Counted from the first letter of the stretch, positions 15,022 to 24,006 are shown. The stretch: DNA of 35,323 bases from JAKAWW01 sp049965095 (GCA_049965095.1 JBMFWR010000005.1:1-35323), one strand, 5' to 3'. The notes: a model not told the origin generated them from the letters alone. Made by a program: numbers and translations.

Positions 15022-16662
15022 ATGGCAGAGAGAACCGCTGACGAGATATTTAAAGAGTTCAAGGAGCATTCAATTGCAGAATTCTTCAAGAAGAACAGAC
15101 AGATGCTTGGCTATGCTGGGAAGGTGCACTCGCTTGTTACGATAGTCCATGAGTATGTAACGAATTCGCTTGACGCATGCGAAGAAGCTGGGATACTGCC
15201 AGATATTGAAGTCAAAATAGATGAGATAGGTGAAGAAAAGTATAAGGTAGCAGTAAAAGACAACGGGCCTGGCATACCAAAGAATTACGTAGGGAAGGCT
15301 CTTGCGCAAATATTATCTGGCACGAAGTTTCACAGGTATGTGCAGCAGAGGGGCCAGCAGGGTATAGGAGCTGCAGGTTGCACATTGTTTTCGCAGGTTA
15401 CTACCGGGAAGCAGATATATGTGAAATCAGGCACGGCAAATGGAAAAGCATATTCTTGTAACATAGGCATAGATACGCTGAGAAACAAGCCAGTAATAAG
15501 CAATATGATGGATTTGCCGGTGGACCAATCTTTTAGGGGCTTGTATGTAGAGGGCGAATTTGCAGACGTAAAATATGAGAACAGCGATCATGGCGTTTAC
15601 GAATACCTAAAGAGGACTGCGCTTTCAAATCCGCACGTCCAGATAAAGTTTATCAGCCCAGAGGGCAAGGAATATACCTTTATGCGCGCTGTTAGCGCAG
15701 TGCCTGAGAGGCCCAAAGCGACGAAACCACATCCACTTGGCATGACTGTAAACGACCTGCTTGAATTTGCGCAAAAAACAGAGAGCAGAAAGCTCAGCTC
15801 ATTCCTGCTAGACACTTTCGCAAGGGTCACGCCGAACAAAATATCAGAAATAAAGCAAATTGCCCCGAATATTGACATGGAAAAGGATCCCCATATGCTC
15901 GCATGGCAGGATGCCGAAGAGCTCATAAAGGCTTTCTCCAAGGTGAAGTGGGTTGCTCCTGATGCTTCGTTTATAAAAGCTATAGGAGAAGAACAGATTA
16001 GAGTCGCGCTAAAGAATATATTGAATCCGGAATTTATGAATGTTGTAGAGAGAAAACCTGCAGTGTTCAGAGGAGGAATACCTCTAATTGTCGAAGCTGC
16101 AATAGCCTTTGGTGGCACTGCAGGCAAGAAAACAGAGGAGGGCTATGAGGGTAACATACTTAGATTTGCAAACCGAGTGCCGCTCCTTTTCGACAGCGGC
16201 AACTGCGCAATAACGGTAGCCGCAAAAAGCATAGACTGGAAACGTTACGGCATAGACATGGATAGCCAGCCTGTCAGTATATTTGTCAATGTTTCATCCA
16301 TTTACATACCATATTCTGGCGTTGGCAAGGAAGCTATAGCACAGGAGGACGAGATAATAGATGAAGTAAAGCTGGCGCTGATGGACGCAGCCAGAGGCCT
16401 TCAAAGATACATAAGCGGAAAGATACACATGCATGAAGAAGCAAGCAGATACAACATAATAATGCGCTATACAAAGCAGCTTGCAAATGACCTTGGCAGC
16501 ATGACGGGCAAGAGCAGCAAGGACATTGAAAAAAAGCTTGAAGAGCTTGTGGCAAAGCACTATCCTAAGGTTTCGGCCAATGTAAACGAAGCTGAAGAAG
16601 CTAAAGAGGCGGAAAGCAGCGAAGAGAAAGCAGGTGCTCAGGAAGCAGAGCCAGAAGAATAA
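15022..16662 (+). CDS. top6B: DNA topoisomerase VI subunit B
   Basis: Product is 546 residues and is the ATPase half of topoisomerase VI, which passes one DNA duplex through a cut in another. The GHKL ATP-binding fold shows VHEYVTNSLDA (E44, N48 for Mg-ATP), DNGPGIP (80-86) and GQQGIGAAG (111-119). A helix-turn-helix linker and the transducer domain with RFANRVPLLFDSGNCAIT follow. The last 45 residues are Glu/Ala-rich and disordered-looking. The start ATG at 15022 follows GATAGGTGAATAG. The partner top6A, which cuts DNA, is often next to top6B but is not in this window. Confidence 0.95.
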   Translation: MAERTADEIFKEFKEHSIAEFFKKNRQMLGYAGKVHSLVTIVHEYVTNSLDACEEAGILPDIEVKIDEIGEEKYKVAVKDNGPGIPKNYVGKALAQILSGTKFHRYVQQRGQQGIGAAGCTLFSQVTTGKQIYVKSGTANGKAYSCNIGIDTLRNKPVISNMMDLPVDQSFRGLYVEGEFADVKYENSDHGVYEYLKRTALSNPHVQIKFISPEGKEYTFMRAVSAVPERPKATKPHPLGMTVNDLLEFAQKTESRKLSSFLLDTFARVTPNKISEIKQIAPNIDMEKDPHMLAWQDAEELIKAFSKVKWVAPDASFIKAIGEEQIRVALKNILNPEFMNVVERKPAVFRGGIPLIVEAAIAFGGTAGKKTEEGYEGNILRFANRVPLLFDSGNCAITVAAKSIDWKRYGIDMDSQPVSIFVNVSSIYIPYSGVGKEAIAQEDEIIDEVKLALMDAARGLQRYISGKIHMHEEASRYNIIMRYTKQLANDLGSMTGKSSKDIEKKLEELVAKHYPKVSANVNEAEEAKEAESSEEKAGAQEAEPEE

Positions 16663-16700
16663 ACTGATTAAGATTTAGATAAATGGATTTGATTTACGCT

Positions 16701-19061
16701 TTATGCGCCAAGCTCTTCTGGCGCGTCAGCACTTATAAGATGCACTACTCCTGATGATATGTATATCTTGAGCTGCTCAGCTTCTGGCGTGTATGTGGAA
16801 TAAAGGTCTTCCTTGAATTCATCAAGCTTGAACGAATTAAGGAATGCTATGTAAGTTGGCTGGTTTCCATATATTGGGATTTTAATAAACTTGCTTGTCT
16901 TTGAATATATTACGATATAGACGCGCTCTCCATGCAGCGTTGTCACTATGTCTGCAAGGTTGCTGCTGTCAAGATCGGTAAACATGTAGGCATGCGTTAC
17001 GAAATAAAGCCTCAGCTTCTTGAATGTTGCGAGATACTCGATATCATGGCCACTCTTTGTCACCCAGTCTGATGGCGCATACAAGCCATCTGCCGAAACA
17101 AGGTAGCCCAGAGAAACGAGCTGGTCAACAATCTGGTCAACGTTGTTATACGTTACTCCGATTGGCATATTGTTGTAACGTATATTTGCAGATATGGCAG
17201 CTTTTATTTCGCTTTTGCTCAGAGGCATGAACTTCCACCTGTATGATATATTCTGCTTGTCGAACAATGCCAGTATGTCCCTTACGGGCACTGTTATGTT
17301 TACCTTGTCCTGCACAGGAAGCGAAGGTATGTCTATATAGAATTCGTCCCTATTTGGCGCTTTTACCATTGTGACCATGAGAAGCACAACTATCGAGACT
17401 ATTGCAAGCTCGATGTACTGCTTGTTTATTACAACCTTTGGCGCGACTCTGTTCAACTTGTATTGGAACTGAGATGAGAGCATGGATATTTTGAAAGTTG
17501 TAACGCCATAAGGCACTGAAATGCCCTGCGGCAATTTGTACACTATAGTGCCAGTGCCCGTCGAACCGTTGCTTTGATATGCTCCGTTCATGCTTATTGA
17601 ATAGTTGATGTTCTGGAGCACTCTTCCGGCAGCATATGGCACAAAAACAAGCGTGCCGTTTGAAAGGTTCATTGAAGACAAGGATATGTTTATTGGAGGA
17701 ACAAAAAACAGAGCATCGCTATACAGGTTTCCAGAATAGCCTTGCAGGCTTGCTATGTAATTGCCAGGAGGTAGATTTATTGTGAGGTATTTCAAGAATG
17801 TAAAATTGCCGTACGCCTGCACGAATTGCAAAGGCACTGCGTATTCCAGGGACATGTTTTGGTTGTATATGGATAGATGGGGTTCTATTGATATAGGTAT
17901 AACGGAATGCGTAAAAATTTCAAGCGTTATTGGCTCTGTCTGCCCCGGCACCACGTAAGGAGGCATGGATATGCTGCCATTGATAGACGATGGAGATTCA
18001 AAATATGAATATGAATAGATTGCATTGTTGCTTTGCGATACTGCTTCAGCAGTTATCACACCCACTGTATTTTTAATCATGATAAGAGAAGAGTTCAGAT
18101 TTGAAGAATTTAGCACACTGAGCACAACCCCTATGCTGCTATAATTTTTAATCTCGCTTCCTTGAAGTTCTTCTGTGCCGCTTGAAACCCTGGGGAGCCA
18201 GAACAGTTTGCTTATCGCATACGCTATGTCGGAAGCTTCAGCACTTGCATTGTGCCACGAAGACGGAGTATTGAAAAATGCTATTATGGTGCCATTTGAT
18301 TGGCTTATATATGAGAGAGGACCGTAAACAGAGCCGGTTGCAAACTTTGCCAAGGGAGAATTGAAATAGAAATGCGAAGTTCCGTTGAACTTATATGGCA
18401 CTGTAGCCAGATAGCTTGGCAGCGCCGTCACAGGCTCAATCACTGAGCCAGGAAGCAGTTCTCTTGAAAACGTGTCTCCTATGTATATTATTGTGACACC
18501 TTTGTTCATGAGCATCTGCAGCACACTTTCGCTAGATCTGCTGTTCAAGCCACCAAGAAATTGTGATGGAATCAATCCGCTTGAAACAATGAGCACTGAA
18601 TAGTTGCTTATTTCGTTGAGGTTTGATATTGATATGTTTGAAATGTTGGAAACGCTTATCAATCCGTATTTTGGTATGCTTGACCTTATATCGGAATAAA
18701 ATTGGCTCTGGCTCAGGCAATCATAGCATTCGTTTGTCGTATTAAGCACGTAGACCTTTGCAGGAATGCCAACTGAAGCTATAAGAGATACGTTAAGATA
18801 TAACTTGGAAACATTGCGGGCGTTGTATGAAACAAGCACATACGGGGCTACGTCCTGGCTATAATTGTAAAACAGTATGCCTTCGCTGCTTTCCATTGCC
18901 TGGAAGCTCGGCTTATAGTATACGCCGGGCTTTATGGGTTGGCTTGTTGAGATTGAGGAAAGCTCAGAAGCCAGATAGTAGAAAAGTGCGCCCATGGCAA
19001 TGACTACAAGCAAAATCAGAGCAACTATTAGCTTTGCCTTTGACTTCTTCTTACTCTTCAT
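16701..19061 (-). CDS. Large surface protein with cytoplasmic winged-helix tail
   Basis: Product is 786 residues, family not recognised. After a very basic start there is a helix (about 11-31), then an outer domain of about 515 residues with many N-x-S/T sequons, a Cys pair (C112, C115), an early Rossmann-like part (YSVLIVSSGL...VTIIYIGDTF, about 155-196) and beta-rich repeats. A second helix (548-566) leads to a cytoplasmic part of 220 residues. It holds a winged-helix-like motif, VDQIVDQLVSLGYLVSADG (641-659), nearly the same as the end of the 244-residue coiled-coil protein of this operon. It is the last gene of the secretion-like cluster and overlaps the 59-residue gene before it by 11 bases. 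It may be a surface receptor or structural part that signals inward. Confidence 0.7.
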   Translation of the reverse strand: MKSKKKSKAKLIVALILLVVIAMGALFYYLASELSSISTSQPIKPGVYYKPSFQAMESSEGILFYNYSQDVAPYVLVSYNARNVSKLYLNVSLIASVGIPAKVYVLNTTNECYDCLSQSQFYSDIRSSIPKYGLISVSNISNISISNLNEISNYSVLIVSSGLIPSQFLGGLNSRSSESVLQMLMNKGVTIIYIGDTFSRELLPGSVIEPVTALPSYLATVPYKFNGTSHFYFNSPLAKFATGSVYGPLSYISQSNGTIIAFFNTPSSWHNASAEASDIAYAISKLFWLPRVSSGTEELQGSEIKNYSSIGVVLSVLNSSNLNSSLIMIKNTVGVITAEAVSQSNNAIYSYSYFESPSSINGSISMPPYVVPGQTEPITLEIFTHSVIPISIEPHLSIYNQNMSLEYAVPLQFVQAYGNFTFLKYLTINLPPGNYIASLQGYSGNLYSDALFFVPPINISLSSMNLSNGTLVFVPYAAGRVLQNINYSISMNGAYQSNGSTGTGTIVYKLPQGISVPYGVTTFKISMLSSQFQYKLNRVAPKVVINKQYIELAIVSIVVLLMVTMVKAPNRDEFYIDIPSLPVQDKVNITVPVRDILALFDKQNISYRWKFMPLSKSEIKAAISANIRYNNMPIGVTYNNVDQIVDQLVSLGYLVSADGLYAPSDWVTKSGHDIEYLATFKKLRLYFVTHAYMFTDLDSSNLADIVTTLHGERVYIVIYSKTSKFIKIPIYGNQPTYIAFLNSFKLDEFKEDLYSTYTPEAEQLKIYISSGVVHLISADAPEELGA

Positions 19062-19230
19062 TTGCCCACCCTTGATCGTTGTGCTCCTGAGCGGCTTTCG
19101 GATTGAATATCTTAATCATCAGAGAAGTGAGCACCTTTGATACTATATTCTGCCTGTCGTTCACCCTTTTTACAATAGTGTAAACACGTATGTATCTTAC
19201 CTTTTTGTTGATTTTCATTAGGTATCTCAT
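19051..19230 (-). CDS. Small basic protein of 59 residues
   Basis: The open frame fills the gap between two cluster genes exactly. Its ATG at 19230 lies six bases after the stop of the coiled-coil gene, and it ends at TAA 19051-19053, overlapping the start of the 786-residue gene (ATGAAGAGTAA). The product starts MRYLMKINKKVRYIRVYTIVKRV and is strongly basic in its first half, more acidic at the end, with an amphipathic middle (IVSKVLTSLMIKIF). Tight coupling on both sides supports it being real. Function unknown; it could bind DNA, RNA or the membrane surface. Confidence 0.55.
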   Translation of the reverse strand: MRYLMKINKKVRYIRVYTIVKRVNDRQNIVSKVLTSLMIKIFNPKAAQEHNDQGWANEE

Positions 19231-19236
19231 CTTTAC

Positions 19237-19971
19237 TCAGCCTTTAAGCGCTATGTAGCCCAATGACACCATCTTGTTTAGTATCTGCTCAACTCTTGTA
19301 GGAGACAGCTTGTAACTGTTTGCAAATTCGTTTATGTCTATCGAATTGTCATGGGCTTCAAGCCAGTCCTCAACCATCACCATAAGCGATTCGTCAGAGT
19401 ATGCCTCAAGCTGCTTGAGCCTGTCGCTCAGCTCCTTGTTCTCCTTGCTGAGCTGCTGGGCCTGCACCGCAAGCTGCTTGTTCGACGCGGAAAGCTCCAG
19501 GTTGAGCCTTTTCAGCTCCCTGTACTCGTTGAACAGCGAATCGTAATTGTTGAACAGCGAGCTGTAGCTTTGGGAAAGGGAATTGAGGACATCGTCTATC
19601 GCTGAATCAACATACTGAAAAAACTCAGATTCCTTTACCTGGTATACATCAGAGACAAGCGAGAGTATGCTGAGCAGGACTTTTATCACGTAAAGCTTGC
19701 GCATTTTGGGGCTCGAATCCTGCGCTACAGTGTAGTTTACAACTATACTATCTTTCTTGAATATTATTAGTATGAAAAGGAAAGGACGCTTTTGCATGTC
19801 GTGGCTTTCAACCCTTAGCACCGATAGGTTATCGGGTTCGATTTTAACGGAGAATACCTGAAGCGAGGAAATCCTACCTGCCATTACCTCAAAAGTGCCA
19901 AGCAGGGAGCCGCTTAGCACCAACTGCTCTGCTTTTGGCTCTATTATACCAATATTTTCTTCAGCCAACAA
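19237..19971 (-). CDS. Coiled-coil protein with C-terminal winged helix
   Basis: Product is 244 residues. Residues 1-105 look like an alpha/beta domain of unknown type, 145-192 form a long Leu/Gln/Lys-rich coiled coil, and 195-244 a winged helix (VEDWLEAHDNSIDINEFANSYKLSPTRVEQILNKM). The last stretch, VEQILNKMVSLGYIALKG, matches the tail motif of the 786-residue surface protein. The start is TTG 19971, with GGTG just upstream; TATAGTTTTATG-like DNA at 20020-20035 could be a promoter, bordered by AGGTTT/AAACCT (20011-20016 and 20032-20037). It could regulate the cluster or act as a scaffold. Confidence 0.68.
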   Translation of the reverse strand: MLAEENIGIIEPKAEQLVLSGSLLGTFEVMAGRISSLQVFSVKIEPDNLSVLRVESHDMQKRPFLFILIIFKKDSIVVNYTVAQDSSPKMRKLYVIKVLLSILSLVSDVYQVKESEFFQYVDSAIDDVLNSLSQSYSSLFNNYDSLFNEYRELKRLNLELSASNKQLAVQAQQLSKENKELSDRLKQLEAYSDESLMVMVEDWLEAHDNSIDINEFANSYKLSPTRVEQILNKMVSLGYIALKG

Positions 19972-20041
19972 TACACCTTGATGAACGCATTTTTACAAGC
20001 GACATTTGATAGGTTTGCATCATAAAACTATAAACCTTTCT

Positions 20042-20467
20042 TTACCTGTTTTTTGGACTGCGCTTTGGCGCTTTTTTTGCCGTGCGCGTTGCAGCTTCCC
20101 CACCAAGCTGGCGTGTAGGCAGCTTGAGCGCAGGCATATAGCTCAGCTGAGCAAGCAAGTACATGAATACTATTATTGCTATCCCGAAAGCCACTGCAGA
20201 AACAAGATTTGCAGAACCCATCACAATCATCAGTGCGGCAAAGACCACTCCTATTGTTACGTAGGCGATTTCTTTGCGCACATAGCTGTCATACTGCTTT
20301 TTGTATTTGACATAGCATTCCCTGCACACTACGAGATGGTAGCCCTTCTCGTTTTTGGTCACGTTTCTTTTAAACCACCTTATAAGGCTTACCATGTAGT
20401 CTTCTTTTATTTCTATGCCGGGCTTTTCCTGCCCGCATATTATACACCTATCTTCATTTGCAGCCAT
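20042..20467 (-). CDS. Zinc-ribbon membrane protein
   Basis: Product is 141 residues from the ATG at 20467 (a TTG at 20476 would add three). The N-terminal half has a split zinc ribbon, C8-x2-C11 and C48-x2-C51, in the cytoplasm by topology. Two hydrophobic helices follow (about 67-84 and 88-107), then a basic tail (KKAPKRSPKNR). It starts five bases after the stop of the ATPase-tail-like gene, so it is in the same operon. A two-helix protein with a cytoplasmic metal site could dock the ATPase to the membrane; that is a guess from position. Confidence 0.65.
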   Translation of the reverse strand: MAANEDRCIICGQEKPGIEIKEDYMVSLIRWFKRNVTKNEKGYHLVVCRECYVKYKKQYDSYVRKEIAYVTIGVVFAALMIVMGSANLVSAVAFGIAIIVFMYLLAQLSYMPALKLPTRQLGGEAATRTAKKAPKRSPKNR

Positions 20468-20472
20468 CCTAA

Positions 20473-20781
20473 TCAACTTAAGCCTACGTTTATATTGTAA
20501 ACCTTCCCTATTTCGGCGCTTATTTTTTGCACGTCAACCATCTCGAATATGTTGGAGATTGCAACGTCGCTTATACCTATTCTTCTCAAAACATTCGCTA
20601 TCTGGTCCCTGCTAAGGTTTATCTTCTCCAGTGATGAAACGAAAGCTATCACATTGACATGCCTGTGGCCCTTTTCCATTGATGAAAACAGTGCTTCTAT
20701 GTTCTTATCATCGACATGCATTGCTATCAGAATGCGCCTAAGCTCGTTCCTTAGTATTGTCACGCTGCCAGAATTATCCAT
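20473..20781 (-). CDS. Small helical protein homologous to the ATPase C-terminus
   Basis: Product is 102 residues, all helical by pattern, no membrane segment. Residues 27-70 (NIEALFSSMEKGHRHVNVIA onward) align without gaps with the last 60 residues of the VirB4-like ATPase made just upstream (VITSIMSIMDRQSKSIKMLD onward), sharing S-x-M-[DE]-[RK], FV-x2-L and V-x2-[FL] positions. It may dimerise with or cap that tail. The ATG at 20781 overlaps the ATPase stop (ATGGATAA), which couples their translation; a GTG at 20790 is an alternative. Confidence 0.62.
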   Translation of the reverse strand: MDNSGSVTILRNELRRILIAMHVDDKNIEALFSSMEKGHRHVNVIAFVSSLEKINLSRDQIANVLRRIGISDVAISNIFEMVDVQKISAEIGKVYNINVGLS

Positions 20782-22291
20782 TCTCTGCACCAGATTGGGA
20801 TATTATCCTTGTGATAAGCAGATCGTCCATGCTCAAGCTCTTTAGGAAAGATACGATGTTGACTATTGTGACGCCTTCGCGCGCCAGCTCGCGCACAAAA
20901 TCCAGCATTTTGATGGATTTTGATTGCCTGTCCATTATTGACATTATGCTCGTTATAACCTCATTGCCAAAATTGTACTCTATCATCCTGCCTTTCAGCT
21001 CCTCCATCTCGAATTCAAAATCTTTTGGTAACAGGTTAGCTGCTAGCTCGCTTTGCGTCAGTATGTCTGACAAGTCAATTGTGTATATGTAAAGGGGTTC
21101 TTCGCCCTGTATCTTCTCTAGGAGGAATGTTTCTGGAAACCTTATCGCTGTTTGGAATGCCATTTCAACTGCAGCTTGCCCTACTCCGAATTTTGTTATC
21201 TCAGAGCGTATGAAACTTGAGAAATTCATTGAGCCCTGCAGGTAATTCAGGAATTTTTCGAACTTTATCCTGAGCACAAATGTCGTGCCCACGTTTGAGA
21301 ATATCGCCTCGTTTATGTCTGTAGGATTCTGCGAAGCGACGATTAGGCCGAATTGGTATTTCCTTCCTTCTCTTACAATCATTATTGCATCGCTCCTCTC
21401 GTCGCTTGCTATCTTCCACGCTTCATCAAGCACTACTATAGCCTTTAGCCCTTTTGTTTCGCTCCAGCCCTCGCTCCTCATGCGCTCCTTTAGCGACTGA
21501 AGTATGAAAAGCGCAGCAAGAGCTCTGAAACGCTCATCTGGTAGCGTAGATAAATCTATGTCAACAAGCCCTGAAGAAGTCAGCTTGCCCAAGTCTATTG
21601 TACTTTTCCTTGCAAAATAGTCTTCGCCTTCGCGTGCAAATTGCCTGAGCCTGTATATTGCGTTTTCAAGCTCTGCAGGATATTCGTACGTACCTTCTTG
21701 CAGCTTTTCCTGGAGCAAAGATATTACATCCTTTAGTGTAGGCGCTTCCTTGCCCTCTGGCGCCTTTTCATAAACTATAAAGCCACTGTTTGTATATGCC
21801 TGCTCTATCGCCTCTTCTGTTATCCTTCTCTGCTCGGGGTACTCGCCTATGTCTGTAAGTATCTCAAGCGCAGTCATTATCTGCTTGGTCCTGTCCAGAG
21901 GCTTCATGCCGCTCAGATCCATTATATTGAGGAAAGAGCCTTTTCCCAGCGAAACAACCACTCCGCCGCTCTGATTTACCCATGCCTTGTATTCTCCCGC
22001 CCAGTCTATGATTACTGCATTGGTATTCCAAACATAGCTTGCCCTTATTAGCAGCGTCTTCACAAAATAGCTTTTTCCTGCTCCAGTTATTCCAACCACT
22101 GCTATATGGGGATTTGTGAGGTTTATGTGCGACCATGTAAAAGGCACCTTGAAGATTTTTGTTGTGCCTACGTAAAGAGATTGAAAAGGATCGCTTAGGA
22201 GCACGCTTGCCGGCGGTTCAGGAGGCCTAGACAAAAATGCCCTCTTTGATACTTCATCCGTGGTTATGTGCTGCAATTTTAATATCGTCAT
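20774..22291 (-). CDS. VirB4/TraC-type ATPase lacking the N-terminal domain
   Basis: Product is 505 residues. Walker A is GITGAGKS (67-74), Walker B AIVVLDE (284-290), and the VirB4-style arginine and strand-4 motif REGRKYQFGLIVASQNP (307-323) follows. VirB4 proteins are hexameric motors of type IV secretion and conjugation; HerA and CedB are close relatives. Only about 60 residues come before Walker A, so the membrane-facing N-terminal domain of VirB4 is missing here; the two genes just upstream seem to supply it. The start is ATG 22291, with GGTGAT four bases before; TTG 22303 and GTG 22300 are less likely. The C-terminal 60 residues resemble the next gene's product. Confidence 0.85.
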   Translation of the reverse strand: MTILKLQHITTDEVSKRAFLSRPPEPPASVLLSDPFQSLYVGTTKIFKVPFTWSHINLTNPHIAVVGITGAGKSYFVKTLLIRASYVWNTNAVIIDWAGEYKAWVNQSGGVVVSLGKGSFLNIMDLSGMKPLDRTKQIMTALEILTDIGEYPEQRRITEEAIEQAYTNSGFIVYEKAPEGKEAPTLKDVISLLQEKLQEGTYEYPAELENAIYRLRQFAREGEDYFARKSTIDLGKLTSSGLVDIDLSTLPDERFRALAALFILQSLKERMRSEGWSETKGLKAIVVLDEAWKIASDERSDAIMIVREGRKYQFGLIVASQNPTDINEAIFSNVGTTFVLRIKFEKFLNYLQGSMNFSSFIRSEITKFGVGQAAVEMAFQTAIRFPETFLLEKIQGEEPLYIYTIDLSDILTQSELAANLLPKDFEFEMEELKGRMIEYNFGNEVITSIMSIMDRQSKSIKMLDFVRELAREGVTIVNIVSFLKSLSMDDLLITRIISQSGAENG

Positions 22292-22303
22292 AAATATCAC
22301 CAA

Positions 22304-23137
22304 TCACTTTTGCTGGTCAAAAAATGAAGCCACTTCCTCAAAAGAGGTGGGCAAGCCAAAATTGAACTTGAACAATGTATACAGTTCGCGCCCTATTACA
22401 GGGGTTAAATCTACGTCAAATCCGCTGAACGATATTTGAAGAGCCCTAATCTGTGATGCAAGCGCATCGAGCGCTGCCTTTTCGCTTACGCCTATTGCGG
22501 TGGTCTCGAAGTACATAAGCGTAGCAACGGGCTTTTCGCCTGTTGATATCTTGTCTATCTTTGCCTGTATGGTGCTTATCTTTCTCTGTATGTCATTTAT
22601 TGTAACCTCGTTTGCGTTGCTTTGTATCGCCCTAGAAAGCTGGAACTCCTGGTAGGAACGCTTTCCCTCAAGCTCGTCTCTTACCTGCTGCACGTCCCTT
22701 CCCACAGCAAAAACGTGAAACTTGAATGGGAAGCTTATGCTCATAAGAGCCCTCTCCCAAAGCTCCGGCGCACGCATTATCCTTTCATCAGGATTGCTTG
22801 TTTCGCTAGTTTCAAGCTTAAATATATAGCCAAATAGATTGGCAGAAACATAACCGGTAGCATAGAAAAGGCCGTTTACCTCTTTTACTATCGCATTCTG
22901 CTGCTTTACTATCTTGTAGTTGGCTGAAGGCTGGAATGTTATGCCAAGCATGCTTGCCACAATCGAAAAAAGCATAAAATCGGCCCAGTTAAGTATCAGC
23001 ACTATGGCAACACCTAGTAACAAAAGTATCATTATGATTATTGAAACCGCACCTTTGCCGATCTGACCTATCATTGCAAATGCTATGAGGTAGAAAAAAA
23101 GCGCAAACGTAAGATACATTATGCCTTCTTCATCCAA
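22304..23137 (-). CDS. Membrane protein resembling VirB3 plus VirB4 N-terminal domain (copy 2)
   Basis: Product is 277 residues. Two or three hydrophobic helices at about 7-24, 28-48 and 52-66 are followed by a cytoplasmic domain: NGLFYATGYVSANLFGYIFK, FKFHVFAVGRDVQQVRDEL, a helical coil (about 175-200), PVATLMYFETTAIGVSEKAALDALASQIRAL, and GRELYTLFKFNFGLP. This order of strands and helices repeats in the gene upstream, so the two are paralogues, and resembles the N-terminal domain of VirB4/TraC. The start is TTG 23137, directly after the previous stop, with GGTGAT four bases before it. The ATPase gene follows after 12 bases. Confidence 0.62.
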   Translation of the reverse strand: MDEEGIMYLTFALFFYLIAFAMIGQIGKGAVSIIIMILLLLGVAIVLILNWADFMLFSIVASMLGITFQPSANYKIVKQQNAIVKEVNGLFYATGYVSANLFGYIFKLETSETSNPDERIMRAPELWERALMSISFPFKFHVFAVGRDVQQVRDELEGKRSYQEFQLSRAIQSNANEVTINDIQRKISTIQAKIDKISTGEKPVATLMYFETTAIGVSEKAALDALASQIRALQISFSGFDVDLTPVIGRELYTLFKFNFGLPTSFEEVASFFDQQK

Positions 23138-23974
23138 TCATATCACCTGCTCCTGCAGATTCTTTGTTATCTGCTCGCTTATTGTTGAATATGGTATGAG
23201 AAATTCAGGCTCTATTAGCTTCAATATGTCATTTCCAACTATAAGATTTGGCGAAACGCCCAGTGTGGCTCCTATTCCAGACATTAGCTCCATCGATTTC
23301 TGATGCACTATATTGACAGCCTCGTACTCCTTTGTACCTCTTGCTGATATTGATACAAAAGACATCAGCTCTAGAGAGGTAACCTTGCTTACATTTTCAA
23401 GCATCTTTTTCCACATTGCCAATGAGCCATGCACCTTGTTTATCTCTCCGCTTGGGGCATTCTCCTGCGCAAGCTTTGCTTCTTGATTCTCTACGGTGCT
23501 TATCATATCGCGCAGCCTTTGTATATATGAGTCTTTGTTCATTATGTAAAGTTCTGTTGTTATTCTGGCCGGATCTTTGGTAATGCTTGCCAACCTACCA
23601 ACCTGTTTTGCAAAATTCAACTTCTCTTCATCGCTCATTTCTGTGCTCGACACGTAAAGAGGTATCCCTATGTAGACTGTAGCCAAGTAGTCTTCGCCTT
23701 CTTTTGTAAGCACGGCATCTCCAGTTTGGGCAAGCCAGTATGCGCGCTCATTGCTCAGCACTATATGACGAGTGCGCTGCTTAAGCATAGGCACAATCAG
23801 ATATGTATAGTACCTGGAAGCAAAAGCAAGTATGTCAAAAATTATGCCTAGCGCGAGCATTATTATTTTTACTAGTCCCAATGCGATATTTGAATTTGGT
23901 ATTGATACGGCTGCAGCCAGGAATATGAAAGCTAGCGCCAGGAAGCCGATAAATATTAGAGCTTTTGTTTCCAT
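23138..23974 (-). CDS. Membrane protein resembling VirB3 plus VirB4 N-terminal domain (copy 1)
   Basis: Product is 278 residues. Two hydrophobic helices (about 5-25 and 31-52) are followed by a cytoplasmic domain: AYWLAQTGDAVLTKEGEDYLATVYIGIPLY, ITTELYIMNKDSYIQRLRDM, a coil (about 155-190), VTSLELMSFVSISARGTKEYEAVNIVHQKSMEL, and GNDILKLIEPEFLIP. The elements line up with its paralogue downstream. VirB3 has two helices and often fuses to VirB4 in bacteria; here the fusion seems to be VirB3 with only the VirB4 N-domain. The ATG at 23974 has AGGTG ten bases before. It follows the VirB6-like genes after a 32-base gap. Confidence 0.62.
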   Translation of the reverse strand: METKALIFIGFLALAFIFLAAAVSIPNSNIALGLVKIIMLALGIIFDILAFASRYYTYLIVPMLKQRTRHIVLSNERAYWLAQTGDAVLTKEGEDYLATVYIGIPLYVSSTEMSDEEKLNFAKQVGRLASITKDPARITTELYIMNKDSYIQRLRDMISTVENQEAKLAQENAPSGEINKVHGSLAMWKKMLENVSKVTSLELMSFVSISARGTKEYEAVNIVHQKSMELMSGIGATLGVSPNLIVGNDILKLIEPEFLIPYSTISEQITKNLQEQVI

Positions 23975-24006
23975 CTGGTTAGCACCTAAGATATTTTGCC
24001 ATTAAT

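Noticed and set aside
20774..22291. Calling the ATPase HerA (DNA end resection)
   Set aside because: It has no N-terminal HAS barrel, no NurA gene is adjacent, and the RKYQFGLIVASQNP segment and neighbours fit VirB4-type motors better.
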